Source: Channa striata (taxonomy: Eukaryota; Chordata; Actinopteri; Anabantiformes; Channidae). Taken from it: a stretch of DNA of 64,000 nt. The stretch covers positions 1,555,001 through 1,619,000 of the forward strand of contig CM065186.1 of NCBI GenBank assembly GCA_033026295.1. The letters are read 5' to 3'. Under the pieces are notes generated by a model, which was given only the letters and a program-made list of their open reading frames with translations, was not told the origin of the DNA and made no database searches. A program made the translations under genes and the position numbers. Shown here piece after piece: positions 49,890 to 61,489 of the stretch (within the stretch, counting starts at the first letter, position 1; every line of letters begins with the position of its first letter).

Positions 49890-50624
49890 TGTGGCAAAAG
49901 TTTATGAACTCACGCCTTCAATAACTGGTTTGCAACAATAACTTTAAACATTTCTAGTTCCTGTTTAACACCCTGCACTTCAGCTTGGGGAGACTTTAGT
50001 CCATTCCTTCTTACAAAACAGCTTCAACCGAGGGATGCATGAACTGCCTGCTTCGGCACCTTCCCCTGCACTTCTTTCAGATTAAGGTCAGGACTTTGAT
50101 GTGGCCATTCCAAAACATCATATTTCTTCTGCATTCACCATTTGTTGATTGGAGCTCTTTAGTGTTGTTGTGCTGCATGATCAACTTTCTATTGAGCTTC
50201 AGTTTACAGATGGATAGTCTGAATTTTCCAGTAGAATGTGCTTTTATGCGATAAGGTTCTTATGCTTGAATGAAGATTTTGGTCATCACCACATGTAACA
50301 CTTATTTTTAAGCCAAAAAGGTCCATTTTGATCCCATCTGCCGACAGAATATTGTCCCAACAGACTTTTCGGTTCGTTTAGGATAATAACCGCATCCTCC
50401 TTGCAGGTCTGCCTTGATCACCACCATATTCTTAATGTTGAATGCTCTCCATTTGCACATCATCTTTCTGATGGTGGACTGGTGGAGTCCAAACTCTAAC
50501 ACACTCCTACAAACCTGTGTTGTCAGGATAAGATTTTGATAGTGAAGACCCAGATTCCCAAAGCAATCACCCGACTGCCATCTCAGCGATCAAAACACCT
50601 GACATCAATACTTTTTGCCTACTG
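49890..50624 (-). mobile_element. Tc1/mariner remnant with both ends
   Basis: The left end GTGTGGCAAAAGTTTATGAA and the reverse complement of the right end, CAGTAGGCAAAAAGTATTGA, resemble each other as terminal inverted repeats. On the minus strand WDNILSADGIKMDLFG (about 50320-50370) matches 'WDNILWSDETKMELFG', the first catalytic segment. DVLEWPHQSPDLN (about 50085-50130) matches the segment before the catalytic Glu. Frames are broken by stops and indels, and the length of about 735 bp is half that of an intact element, so much of the DNA-binding region and core are deleted. Confidence 0.75.
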
Positions 50625-53514
50625 TGTTCCCCTTATCCAGTTATAAGACTTACATGATAGTCCTATTTTGAGCAAACTTTTGAAGGTGTTTTTACCATTC
50701 TGTGCACTCTCTCCTCAAGATGAATCTGAGAAACTATTCAAAGGCAAGTTTTCTCTCTTGTGACATAAAAATGCACAAAACACAAGAACATATACGCAAA
50801 GCTTTGCTTCACCCATACACGTGCATACAAGCTTGAGAACACACTTGACTGAACTTTCACACAGACACTACTGGCTTTTGCACAGACAAACTCAAAAACC
50901 CAAATGTACATATTGTTCAGCTCACCACTATACGAAAGCATGAAAACCTGCTTTTATATTCAGAAAAGGCTGATTCTGCTGCAGACAGCTTATGTTTGCC
51001 ATTAGTGTCGTTACTCGGGTGTTTAGCAGCTCTCCTTATCTGTTGTGCAGCGCTAAGCAGTCTCAGTCAAATACTGCTGTGGCCGAGCAAAGTCAAGGTT
51101 GACTTCTAACACACAACGTGAGTGTTGTATGAAGAACAAGAACATGTCTGCCCTGCAGAAAAATGCCGCTCCCACCTGCACTAAAAAATTCACATGGCAT
51201 CATGGGAAATGCAAGCATAAAAAGGTTTCTTCTCTGTCTTATGTCTTCTTCTCCTCTGTCTTTCTTGTGTTGCCTTTGGCATGCAGATTATTCCCTAGCC
51301 CCAGGGTTTGTCTTTCTCCTGCACTTTGGATTGGAAAACATTACCTAACTACTTTAGCATTTTATAATGTTGTATTATTAAATGCATCAGCCCAAGAAAA
51401 AAAATGAGCAATCAGTATGTCAACAGCTTGGTCATAAGAGTTAGGTAACTTCTAGAGACCCCAATTGAACTCTTTCCCCTTAACTAGAGTCAACTTGGAA
51501 GAAAATAAGTTTAAATCCTTGGCACTACAATAGAGCAGTGATGGATAGAGAGACAGGCTGTGTTTCCCACACATAGGTTATACTTAGGGAGCTTACAAAT
51601 AATATTAAAGCCTGCCAAAGCATACAGACTAGGAGTCAAAAGATTAACTGTCAGTTATCAGAAAACCAATAGAAGAGTCAACGGATACACCTACACAGAT
51701 ACAAAACACCAGATCTGACCCACAATACAGCTGTCAAAAAAAAAAATATTTCTATGAAAGAAATCCCCCAAACCTCCTCTGTGTGGGAGAGACCCTAGAT
51801 TCATTTACTAAGGAAACTAACCCCTGCATTAAATGTTTCCACTGCTGACTAAAATGTTTTCCTTGTTATATTAACTAGTTAGTTAACGGAACAGGGGAAC
51901 ATTAACCTCTGAGTTTAGCTCTGGCTTTTTTACTATGGCTGTTCAATGCCAACGCCAGTGTAGGGTACTGAGTCATGCCGTATGAATACTCCTCACCACT
52001 TGACGGCAACATAACGGTAACTTCTGGGTGCCTGAAGAAATTTCAACTATCTGAAGATATTCTAATGCAAGTAGGGAAACAGGAGTAAAGTCAACTGCAG
52101 CTCTGTGTGGCCAACAACTAAAGGGAGGGGAGCTCATAATGAGCCACAGCAAACAGGAGGGTGTAATTTATTCAAAAAGCTGTTCAACTAACAGAACCCA
52201 AACTTGCAGAAGTGCAGCACTGCCTCGTCCCTTCTTCACCCACTTCAGCTATTATGTTGTGAACGAGAAGAAAATAATTGCTAATTTACCAACCGACTCC
52301 ACTGATCTGCATGTATAAAAACTAGCTGAATCCTTTTCAAATATAGACAAACTGTTGGAGGTTGTCCTGCAGAAACTGTTCAATGCAACCTTTTTCTAGC
52401 TAAAAGCTACAATGTGCAACTTAAGAATCACTGCCAAAGCTGATATCTACACCCAGGCCTTTCTCCCCCTGCCTTGCCATTACAGTAGTTAGTAGGATGT
52501 GTCTACATTGTACACAGTCATATACAATATACACAGTAGTATTATTACTGATCAGACATAAATCACTGTAAATCTTTAGAAACAGACCCACCTTTACTCC
52601 TGCCAGTGCTGCTCAATGAGAGACTTCGAACAAGGCTTTGACAGCAACCCTTCACAGTAAGACGTTTTAGAGCATTGTTTTAGGTGAAAAGTTAAATCTT
52701 TCTATACAGTACCTTTAACTATGCATGGCACTGAATTTCTGTCAGTTCAATGTTAAATTGGACAGTCAGCAGTACCGTTTGTTTACACCATCAATATTTA
52801 TAGCAGTAACAGTCTTCTGCTGGAGATTTATTCACAACCAAAGTTTTTGCAATGTTACAGCAAAAATAAATATTATGGTGGAAACTGTGCATGATTACCA
52901 ACTAATATTATTATTCAGTATTACCAGGCTGTCACAGTATTTGCTCCGTAAAAAAATTGTATGAGTGTATTACATTTTATTACTTTTTTCCAAGAAGTGG
53001 TTGCAGCATTAAATAAAGTGAAAGAAATCAGAAATAAAAATAAGTATACAAGTGCTACTAAAATGGACCCTTCTAAGCACAAATGGACTCAAATGCACAA
53101 CAGCATGTTCAAGAAATGGAGCAAGAATGTCCATTGGATTCAAAATATTTTGTTTCGTGAAATATGACTCCTGTAAGTGTAGGACAACAAAACTAAAAGG
53201 TAACTCGAAGTAAGAAAGTGTGAACCGTGCGAGTCACTGACATCTGGTTCTCTTAGCGTGAACACAAAGTGCAGTGGAAAGTTGGTGATTTTCCCTGCAC
53301 AGCCTCTGAACCAGGTCACCAAGTTTGTCTTTGAACTTTAAAATAGGTTTCGACCAGCTTCTCTTCATCTGGCTGCAACATTCAGGGGCTTTTAGGTGAC
53401 TCATCCCTGTGCATGGGCGCACACACATCCAGGAACTCCACCTTTCCTATGTGCATGATATTACACACCCTAATATAGACAACATACACACTTGTCCTTG
53501 ATACCTACACAATG
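50625..53514. other. Noncoding, nothing assignable
   Basis: No recognised repeat or exon. The plus-strand frame at 51099-51407 and others lack domains. Confidence 0.45.
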
Positions 53515-53539
53515 GTGTGTGTGTGTGTCTGTGTGTGTG
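53515..53539. repeat. Interrupted (GT)n microsatellite
   Basis: GT array with one CT interruption at 53529. Confidence 0.9.
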
Positions 53540-56500
53540 AAAGAGATATTTTGTTTTGGGCTTCAGTGTGGGTACTGTGCATGAGCATGTGTGTATGTTC
53601 CCAGAATTTAATCTCAATCCCGGTAAGCACAGCAGGTTTAAAACAGGCTTAACAACACTGGCCTGAAGTAGATTTTCCTACAGCAAGGATCTGATGTAAC
53701 CACCTCTCGTCGTGCTATAATCCAAGGCAAAGAGCCAAAACAAGACAGAGGCCTTGAAAGCGATTTTCCCGTTTTTTTTAAAGGGCGTCTACTCCTGTGT
53801 TTTATTGGATAAGCATTTGCCGTGATTACAGAGGGGATTGGTTGCAGGTGGAGGCCGGGGCCTAGGAGTGAATGATCAAAACAATGAGGCTTAAACTGGG
53901 ATGACGGTGATCAAAGATGATTTCTGCTGCATTCGACGGCCAACATCTCAAGAGGTCAGAGAACAGAGAGACTGAGAGAGAAAGAAATAATTCACAACTC
54001 AGCAGCGGCAAACAGACAGAAAAACAACTTTGGGAGGAAGGTGGGAAAGATTAAAGCTGCCCTGTGGAGGTTTCTGGTAAACAAAAGTTTACATTCAGTG
54101 TAACTCACCACAACATATTGTGTGTATCCTTGAGGTCTTACAAACCTATAAAATATTTACAAAGCTGATATTTTTTAAAGTTAGAAGCCTGTATTGTTTA
54201 TATCCATGGTTACTTGCTTGCAGTATTCTTGCCTTCTTTGTTGGAGCATTATTGTGTTTGTTGACACATTATTGCCACCTGTAGGGTACAGGAATATGCA
54301 AAATCACCCACCGGACAGTTGTGAAAATGTGAAACTGTCCTGTGGGTTTCTTCTTTAAAGAAACTTTAAAAGGTGATGGTTGAGGTAGATATTCACAACG
54401 GCAGCTTGAAGACTGGCCTGTTACTATTCACTGACGAATTCCTGTATTCTACTATTGCAAATGCACCCACAATTAAAAGATATAAATAACTGTTTTGTAA
54501 TATTGTTGACAGAGCAAAAAAGGCTGATAAGGGCATTGTGCGACACGGACAATACTAAGTACAGAGTGAACATCTGAGGAACTTAAGCCTGGTGGGGAAC
54601 TTTCTTAAACCCACCACAAACTGTTTTTTTAAGTCTTATCCATTCTGAGGCTTTTTACTTCTTTAGTAACAATAACTACTTGCTAACACAAAGTACCTAT
54701 ACGAGTACTAAACTGTCTTAACGTTACAACCCACATCAATCCACTGCAGAGTCAAGCTCTGAGAGACGCTGGCAGAAACTGGCCAAATAGTGTTGACAAA
54801 CCTTAACTAAGGCTTTTATAGCACCGTTTCCAGCCAGACTCTGACAGTAGCTCACACCTGATGAATGGAATCTCTGAGGAAAACAAGGTCATAAATGCTG
54901 CAAAATTTGTAAATTCTCATAAAGAACAAAGAACAGACTTTGCGTGAGATGGAGAGTCACGAACATGGACTGTTGAGTCTATAAAGCCATTCGAAGGCAA
55001 AATAACTGTGTAAAACAAAGCAAACTTTGAGTAAAGCTGTAGTTATCACCAATGTCAGTCATACACATGAAATATTTTTAAAACAATCTTTATGAGAGTG
55101 ACTGCTGGCAACTGGATCTGCAATCTCTGCTTTAGACTTTAGCATCACTAGTTGTCGACAGTAATGGACAAACAATTTAATGTCCTTCCATTCTAGAGTG
55201 AAAAGGATGTATTGTCGGGTGATGACCAAAAGTTATATGAGGGGCTTTTCTTATTTAACATCTACATTTAAAAAGTAAAAAAAATAAGCACAGAGTAATA
55301 CATCAATTCTCTTGTTTAGTTGTTTCCACTTCCTCTGCAGCTCCTTTTGAAACTAATTTCACTCCCAACATCAGTCTTTAAAAGCCCATAACAGATTCCC
55401 TTCAGCCTGACCTTAAACAGTCATGAAGCCAAATGTCAAAACTTGAATTCTGTTCCACTCACTATTCCAGTCACACTGACTACACAAATGTAAGAACGAT
55501 TGAACCAGCGTAAACTGAATGATTTTCACAATAATGGGAATGGTGATTTAGTTTTCCCTCTTCTGCTGACCAACAGGGGAGTGGAGATGAAGAACATCAG
55601 ACCATCTCTCTGCTTTCTGCACAGACATCATTTATTGTCTCAGCTCTGATTAGTCCAACAGCTCCAAATCTAATTCCACATTTTGCCGTTTCTGATTATT
55701 TCTCTGCAGAGTTTTTCTTGCTGCCTCAATTTAAAATGCAGCCTGTTTGTGTGACACACAGAGCATTTGCTGAGCTACTTGAAGGAATACCAAAGGTGTT
55801 TGCCGGTACGGGTGCTCTCGGGGGACAATCTGAGCTCAGAGTGAGCTGTCAGACACGACACATCCGTGCCTCTGTTTATAACCGCACACATTTAAATTGT
55901 AGAAAAAGTGTGTTTTTTCACCCTAGATGGCATTATTAACTTTCCAATGTCACAGTTTCTTTTCTATTTGTGAACATCAATATAAAAGACTTTTTTCACA
56001 GTAAATTATCTTTTAGAATGAATGCGAGATTTACAAACACAAAATGTCTTAATTGTTGTCAAAATTTTATTAGAAACTGTACTAAAACTCAATTGTGGAT
56101 GTTACTTTATACAATACTATATTTAAAAAATGTTAAAAACAGGCGAAAAATCATTTATCGGTCTAAAAACATTAAAACTAAATTAAAAGTACAAATGTCA
56201 AAATGCTGCAATTTCAACTCGCTGCTCTGAAGTTCACATAATTAACCCATTAATTTCCTTATTATACCTGTTTAATCTATGCTTATCAATTTATATATAC
56301 AGTTCTGACATTTAATTAAACAAAAAGTTTCAAAAAAAGACTTTCTGATTAACAGATGAATGAAAAAAGCTTTGCCTCAGAGTAACTGGAGGTCTTACTC
56401 TGCATGTGCGTTCGCATGCCATCAGTCATTAGATGGAACTTTTAAATTTGATCTTTAGCCACAACAGCTAAAGAACAGCAGACTCTCCCTTTGGAATACA

Positions 56501-57484
56501 GACACAAAGCAGGCAGCGTTAAATACGGTGTCTGTGTGTGTGTGCACGCACTGTAATTTAGGGATAGGACGATGCCAACACTTTTAGTAAGAGACAGTAA
56601 AAACCGCCACGTGACACAAAAGTGTTAACGGTGTACTGCTACACTGTAAAAAATGCAGTTCTCTCCCTGATTATCTATAGCAGACAAACGGAGACCCCAG
56701 CAGCAACCATGAAGCATAATGTACAATGACAGTTCCATATTTTAGAGGTTTTAGGAACAGTAGAAGGAGTAACAGGCTTCCCCCGAGTAAGCAACAGTCC
56801 GGACCTGAGCCATTAGCAAAACAGAGAATGTACAAAGGAAAATGAAACAACCTGACCAGTGTGATTTAGCTTCCAATAAATCTTTTAATTGTTTCCAATA
56901 TTTCAAGCTAAGGCTAAAGCAGTAATACAGAGTCATGAAGGCAGGAGTACTGAACAAAATAATGTAGAAAAGTGAGCTTTGAAACATTTTGTTTTTTCCT
57001 CCTTTGGGGGTAGGGGCTAACTCTCTAATTACTTCAGTAATTAAATGGTGCTAGATCCAGCAGTTGACAAGGAATGGTGTCAAACTACTTTAAACAACAT
57101 TACCTAAAACCCTAGATACACACCCACCTGGTGAAAAATATTGAATTCAGCTGTGACTAAATTCATTCCTAGACTAAACTTTGACAAATAAAAAGCAAAT
57201 AGTTTAATATTTGCCAATATCATATGTTTATTATCGATTAAAACCCCATAAAAAAAAAAAATCATATTTGCTCAATAATGAACTTACTTGTCAGGTTGTT
57301 CACACTGAAACCAAGTTAGTCTAATCAAATATGCCAGAAATCCTCTTTTTTTCAAGGGGACAGTGCTTCAGAGAGATGTTGACTTAACGGTGGGATCTGG
57401 AGGTTTCTGCAGACTGACAGCAGCACAAAGTGCACGTACACTGGTCTTACAATTGAAAAATCAACACATCTCTGAAACTGTGAC

Positions 57485-57486
<2 letters not shown>
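53540..57486. other. Noncoding; possible CNE and MITE-like block
   Basis: Positions 53700-53960 are complex and GC-balanced, another conserved-element candidate. Positions 54050-54380 (starting TTAAAGCTGCCCTGTGGAGG) have the look of a dispersed short element but show no ends I can verify. The rest is AT-rich. The frames at 55718-56230 have no domains. Confidence 0.4.

Positions 57487-57520
<34 letters not shown>
57487..57520. repeat. (TG)17 microsatellite
   Basis: Perfect TG array, the first of three dinucleotide arrays within about 440 bp. Confidence 0.97.
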
Positions 57521-57523
<3 letters not shown>

Positions 57524-57686
57524 ACGCAAGCACAATGCAGCAGGCCCCAGAAAACAAAGATGGCCGCAGTAAAAATCATCGGCAGAGTCCCTTAAATCTG
57601 TCACTTCGTTTTACAGCTGCCTCGACTTTTATGGCCATGCTGATGGAGAGACAGGCACTAAAGATTGCTTTCATGATTGGCTGCAG

Positions 57687-57690
<4 letters not shown>

Positions 57691-57744
<54 letters not shown>
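57691..57744. repeat. (AC)27 microsatellite
   Basis: Longest perfect dinucleotide array in the window. It is complementary to the TG array at 57487, so the two could pair as an inverted repeat with a 170-base spacer. Confidence 0.98.
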
Positions 57745-57746
<2 letters not shown>

Positions 57747-57875
57747 CTTCCTCAAACTGCCATCATCACGACATTGGAGGTTGTTAAAGGAAAAATTCAA
57801 GCAAAAAATAATAAAATGGAGATTGCCAGACAGAAGGTTGAACATGAAGAAGTCACGAAAACTGAAGATTCATTA

Positions 57876-57878
<3 letters not shown>

Positions 57879-57922
<44 letters not shown>
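57879..57922. repeat. (CA)22 microsatellite
   Basis: Third array of the cluster. The 227-codon plus-strand frame at 57490-58173 exists only because CA arrays encode His-Thr and contain no stops. Confidence 0.98.
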
Positions 57923-57923
<1 letters not shown>

Positions 57924-59874
57924 CGACTCAGATCCAGAGCATCAGAGAAATGTGCGCACATTCAAGAGGCACATACATAAAAGATGTGATTACGTATGCA
58001 GGGCCTCACATAACCTTGCCTGTGGCATGGAACGACCACAGAGCTCAGTCATTACAGTATCATGCAATCAAAATCTAATCTTTCTGTATCTTCTTACTTT
58101 TTTAAGGGCTCTCCAGAAATCACAGCTGTTTTATATGTTTGCCATGTTGAGACACTTGAGCAACATTTCTTAACATCATACACAAACATTTTCCCGATTA
58201 GCATGAGAACCGGAAACACAAGAACTTGAAAATGTAAAACTTTGAACTTAACAAGCCTGCAATCAATAATCAGATGCAAAACTGTGTGCAAGAAAATGAC
58301 ATGCTTGAGCAACAAAAACACGTTTTCAGAGCCTACACTCAAGATTGGAAACAAAGATATATGAACAAAGAATCTTATAACAACCAAAATCTAATACTTA
58401 TGGATGGAAGAAATTATTACACAACATTATTAGTGCATCATATTTTTAACAGGGCTGGACATTAACACTTGCAGATGTAATGCATCACACATTTGCTTGA
58501 GTGGGCAAGTCTGCAGTGTTCCCCAAATATTGATTTGTGTGTCAAACTGGTTGACAGCTTATGTCACTGATTGACTGCACGCACCATCTTAAAGTTTCTA
58601 AAACCTCTAATTTCAGTAATCAGGTTTGCAAACTTCACCCGAACTTCATAAAGCACTAACAACATAGAGGTCACCACCCTGATTTGCCTAATGCAAACTT
58701 TTATTTCATTTTCTGAAGACTCTTCATGTGCCCTTCAACAACTTGTACATACATGATCTACAGCATGCCACTTAAAGTCATGATATGTTCATGTAGCAAA
58801 TGATCTGTGCTAACAAACTACAAAATATTCAGATCCACATGTTGTCAAATGATTTGCTATTTGTGGTTAAAACACAACTGAAAGCTGCAAGGACACACTG
58901 GCACAAACTATAAACCTCTCCCCTCTAAGAGACCAAAGACTGCTGCAGTTTAAAGAAGCTGCTTGAATGTTTGCCTTAAGAAGATTTTTATATATTAAAG
59001 CAGCAGTAAATCTGGACCACTGTTAAATTTAATAAGTAATGTAGTAAACAAGTTTTTGAACTATCAATAAAACACACTCCACTACAACAAATAATTTTAC
59101 ACAGACACGTTTTTACAATAATAAGTTGTGAGAAACTCACAATTTTACCTCACTATGAGGAGAATTACCAACCAAAGTAGAGCAGCTCTTTAAAACTGAA
59201 TCTGGGTCAAAACGTTTTCAAATACATCCATACACTTTGGGATATTATTATACTTTTCGACCAAATGTCTAAATATTTTGTTATTGATAAACCATCACTA
59301 CTAAGTCGCCCATTAAACTATAAATATTATCCAAACTACAGGTAGTCCATGCAGGTACCTCTGCAGCTCTCTGTGTGTCAAGTAAGGGACAGTCTGCTAT
59401 TTATGAAAATCTCTACCAATGTAGAATAAACAAATAAAACAGAAAATTATTTTAAGCAAGATATGTTTTAATTTTCCTGTCAAAACTGTCACAGTGGAGG
59501 CTCCATTTTATCATGTACTACAAAGGGGGGGGATACTCCTGCCTGTTTTCTTATTATAAATTATTCCACTTATTCTCACTGACTTGATTTCAGTGTTTTA
59601 AGCTGCAAATCATATTTGTGAATCAGGCCCTTCACTATTTTGTTAAACAAAACATACAGATACAGCATTAAATCTTTAGTTATTTTTAAATTTCCCTACT
59701 GAACTGAAATGCTCGGGATTGTCTGACTGTGACTCTAACCCTGACAGCACGTTACTTAAGTATCTGACAGAAATTGTCCCACACTGTAAACTACAGCATC
59801 ATCCACAAGAGAAGATGGACTTAAAACCGGTTCCATGGACACAGAGGGGAACATGCAGCAGCATGGTAAAGGTG
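57923..59874. other. Noncoding, nothing assignable
   Basis: AT-rich sequence with no recognised exon or repeat. A short G-run occurs at 59525-59531. Confidence 0.45.
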
Positions 59875-60230
59875 CTCTGCATGAGTTTTTTATTATTACT
59901 GACTCCTCTACAGTGAACAACAACAGCCATCTAAATGTAAATCCAATGTAAATCACACAGTGTGCTCACATTACATTGGACACATGTCAGCATCTCAGCA
60001 TCACAAGCTTTCCTGCATTTCACACAAGGGCAAGAAAAAGAAGGAAAAGTGCCACACGTGAGATGAGAACAAATCAAAATACACCAAAACTACCAGCTCT
60101 GAAAATAACAGCAAGAGTTCTTCATGTTGAGAGCTTCAGTTTAAAAGGATTAAACACTTCAAATGTGTTAAAATCAAATTTCACTTCAAATCAAGAACTC
60201 AGTAAACACTTTATGCAGAAAGGAATTATG
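59875..60230 (+). repeat. Diverged direct repeat, copy 1
   Basis: ACAACAGCCATCTAAATGTA then AATCCAATGTAAATCACACA and GTGTGCTCACATTACATTGG (59917-59983) recur nearly unchanged at 63732-63800 on the same strand, 3815 bases later. Weaker similarity continues on both sides: ATGAGTTTTTTATTATTACTGA before it, and GCTTCAGTTTAAAAGGATTA, then TTTCACTTCAAATCAAG after it, with counterparts in the same order. This indicates one long, old repeat unit. It is not a family I recognise. Confidence 0.7.
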
Positions 60231-61489
60231 TGCATATTCTTTGTCGAAGTGTCTTCAGTTGGAGGTAATTTGTAAGAAGTGACAGCACTGCACACACCAG
60301 CAGCACCAGCGTCTGTGCACGTTTCTTTTGATTTAGTGCCACAAGCAGGAATCATTTTCTGGACTTAGTGTTGCATTTGGTAATTGCACAGCAGAAACAC
60401 TCATACTAAGGCATCAGGAACGATGTTTTTTAACTGCAAAATGTTCCACTACTAGACCTCCTGATCTTTACCTTTGGATATGCTGAAAACAGGTCCAGTA
60501 AAAATCTGCATTTTTATGAAGCTTTGTAGTGAAAGAAGAAAAAATGTTTGTTGCCCTCAGACGAGGACAAAATGTATTCCAGCATGTGAAGGTTAAACAA
60601 AAACCCGACAAAAGAAGAGTAAACACCCAGGTCACTTCGTCTGACACACCATTTTTCAGTTTTTAAAACTGAGCTGTGTAGAGACGCAGCTACAGCAGCA
60701 CCAGCACAAAGAGAAACAGCATCTTTTGTTATTCAGAACAAATCTTTACAGTCCGACTCAAAAAACAACCAGTGTAACCAGGCAAAAAGAGCCAATCAAC
60801 AGCAGGCCAGCAGCAGCCACTCACACACCACCAGCACAAGGCAGCTCAATGAGACTGTACAAATACTAGTGCAGTGATGGAAAACAGCAGCACAGACTGA
60901 CCCCGGGGTCCAGCCAGATTCAGGTAAAACACAGCAGAAAAGCAGCGTCCTTACCTGTGGCAGCATCTTCCCGTCAGTCAGATGCAGTTTCTCCTTTTTT
61001 TCTTTCCAGTGTTGTTGTGATCTGTCTGTCAGAGGAAAACATTTGTCACTTTTCAGCACATAAATGTGATACAAAGCTGCTGTTGATGTTTGAAACTTGG
61101 AAAGAACTAGAGACTAGCGTTACAAGTAAAAGTCAGACTCTTCACCACAATCTTAACTTTCTATAAACATTATTTCTATTTCAGTAGTTTTATTCAGGCA
61201 AAATGTGGCTGAAAGGAACATTATGCCAACTGCTGAACATAAATAAATCACAGCATGATCTTACATAAATATCAGTCCCCAAGGACCTCTGTAATTAAAC
61301 AAAGCACAACACATTATTACACACAAACTCAGAGAAAAATGCAAGTTGTGATTCCAGTGTGGTATGACCAATTCTTCTTATTAGCAGTATCATTTTATAA
61401 ATTACTACTTTAAACAAGGTAAAGCCCGGTAGACAGTCTCCTGATTAGTTGCTGTGAAGAATGTGTCTCAGTAAATTTAAGCAAAGTGC
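60231..61489. other. Noncoding; one exon-like stretch
   Basis: No repeat family is recognised. CAGCACCAGC-type words recur at 60297, 60695 and 60830. On the minus strand, 61025-60955 is bounded by TTTTCCTCTGACAG (acceptor-like) and CAG|GTAAGG (donor-like), giving a 71-base open stretch that encodes HWKEKKEKLHLTDGKMLPQ. I do not recognise this peptide, so no gene is called. Confidence 0.3.

Noticed and set aside
54050..54380. MITE-like block beginning TTAAAGCTGCCCTGTGGAGG
   Set aside because: It looks like a dispersed fish repeat, but I could not find inverted ends or a second copy in the window.
57490..58173. 227-codon plus-strand open frame, the longest in the window
   Set aside because: Its length comes from two CA arrays that encode long His-Thr runs without stops. 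The linking parts have no domain.
58448..58560. CAGGGCTGGACATTAAC and CAGTGTTCCCCAAATATTGA as hAT termini
   Set aside because: Both resemble hAT ends, but no inverted partner, 8 bp duplication or known interior was found.
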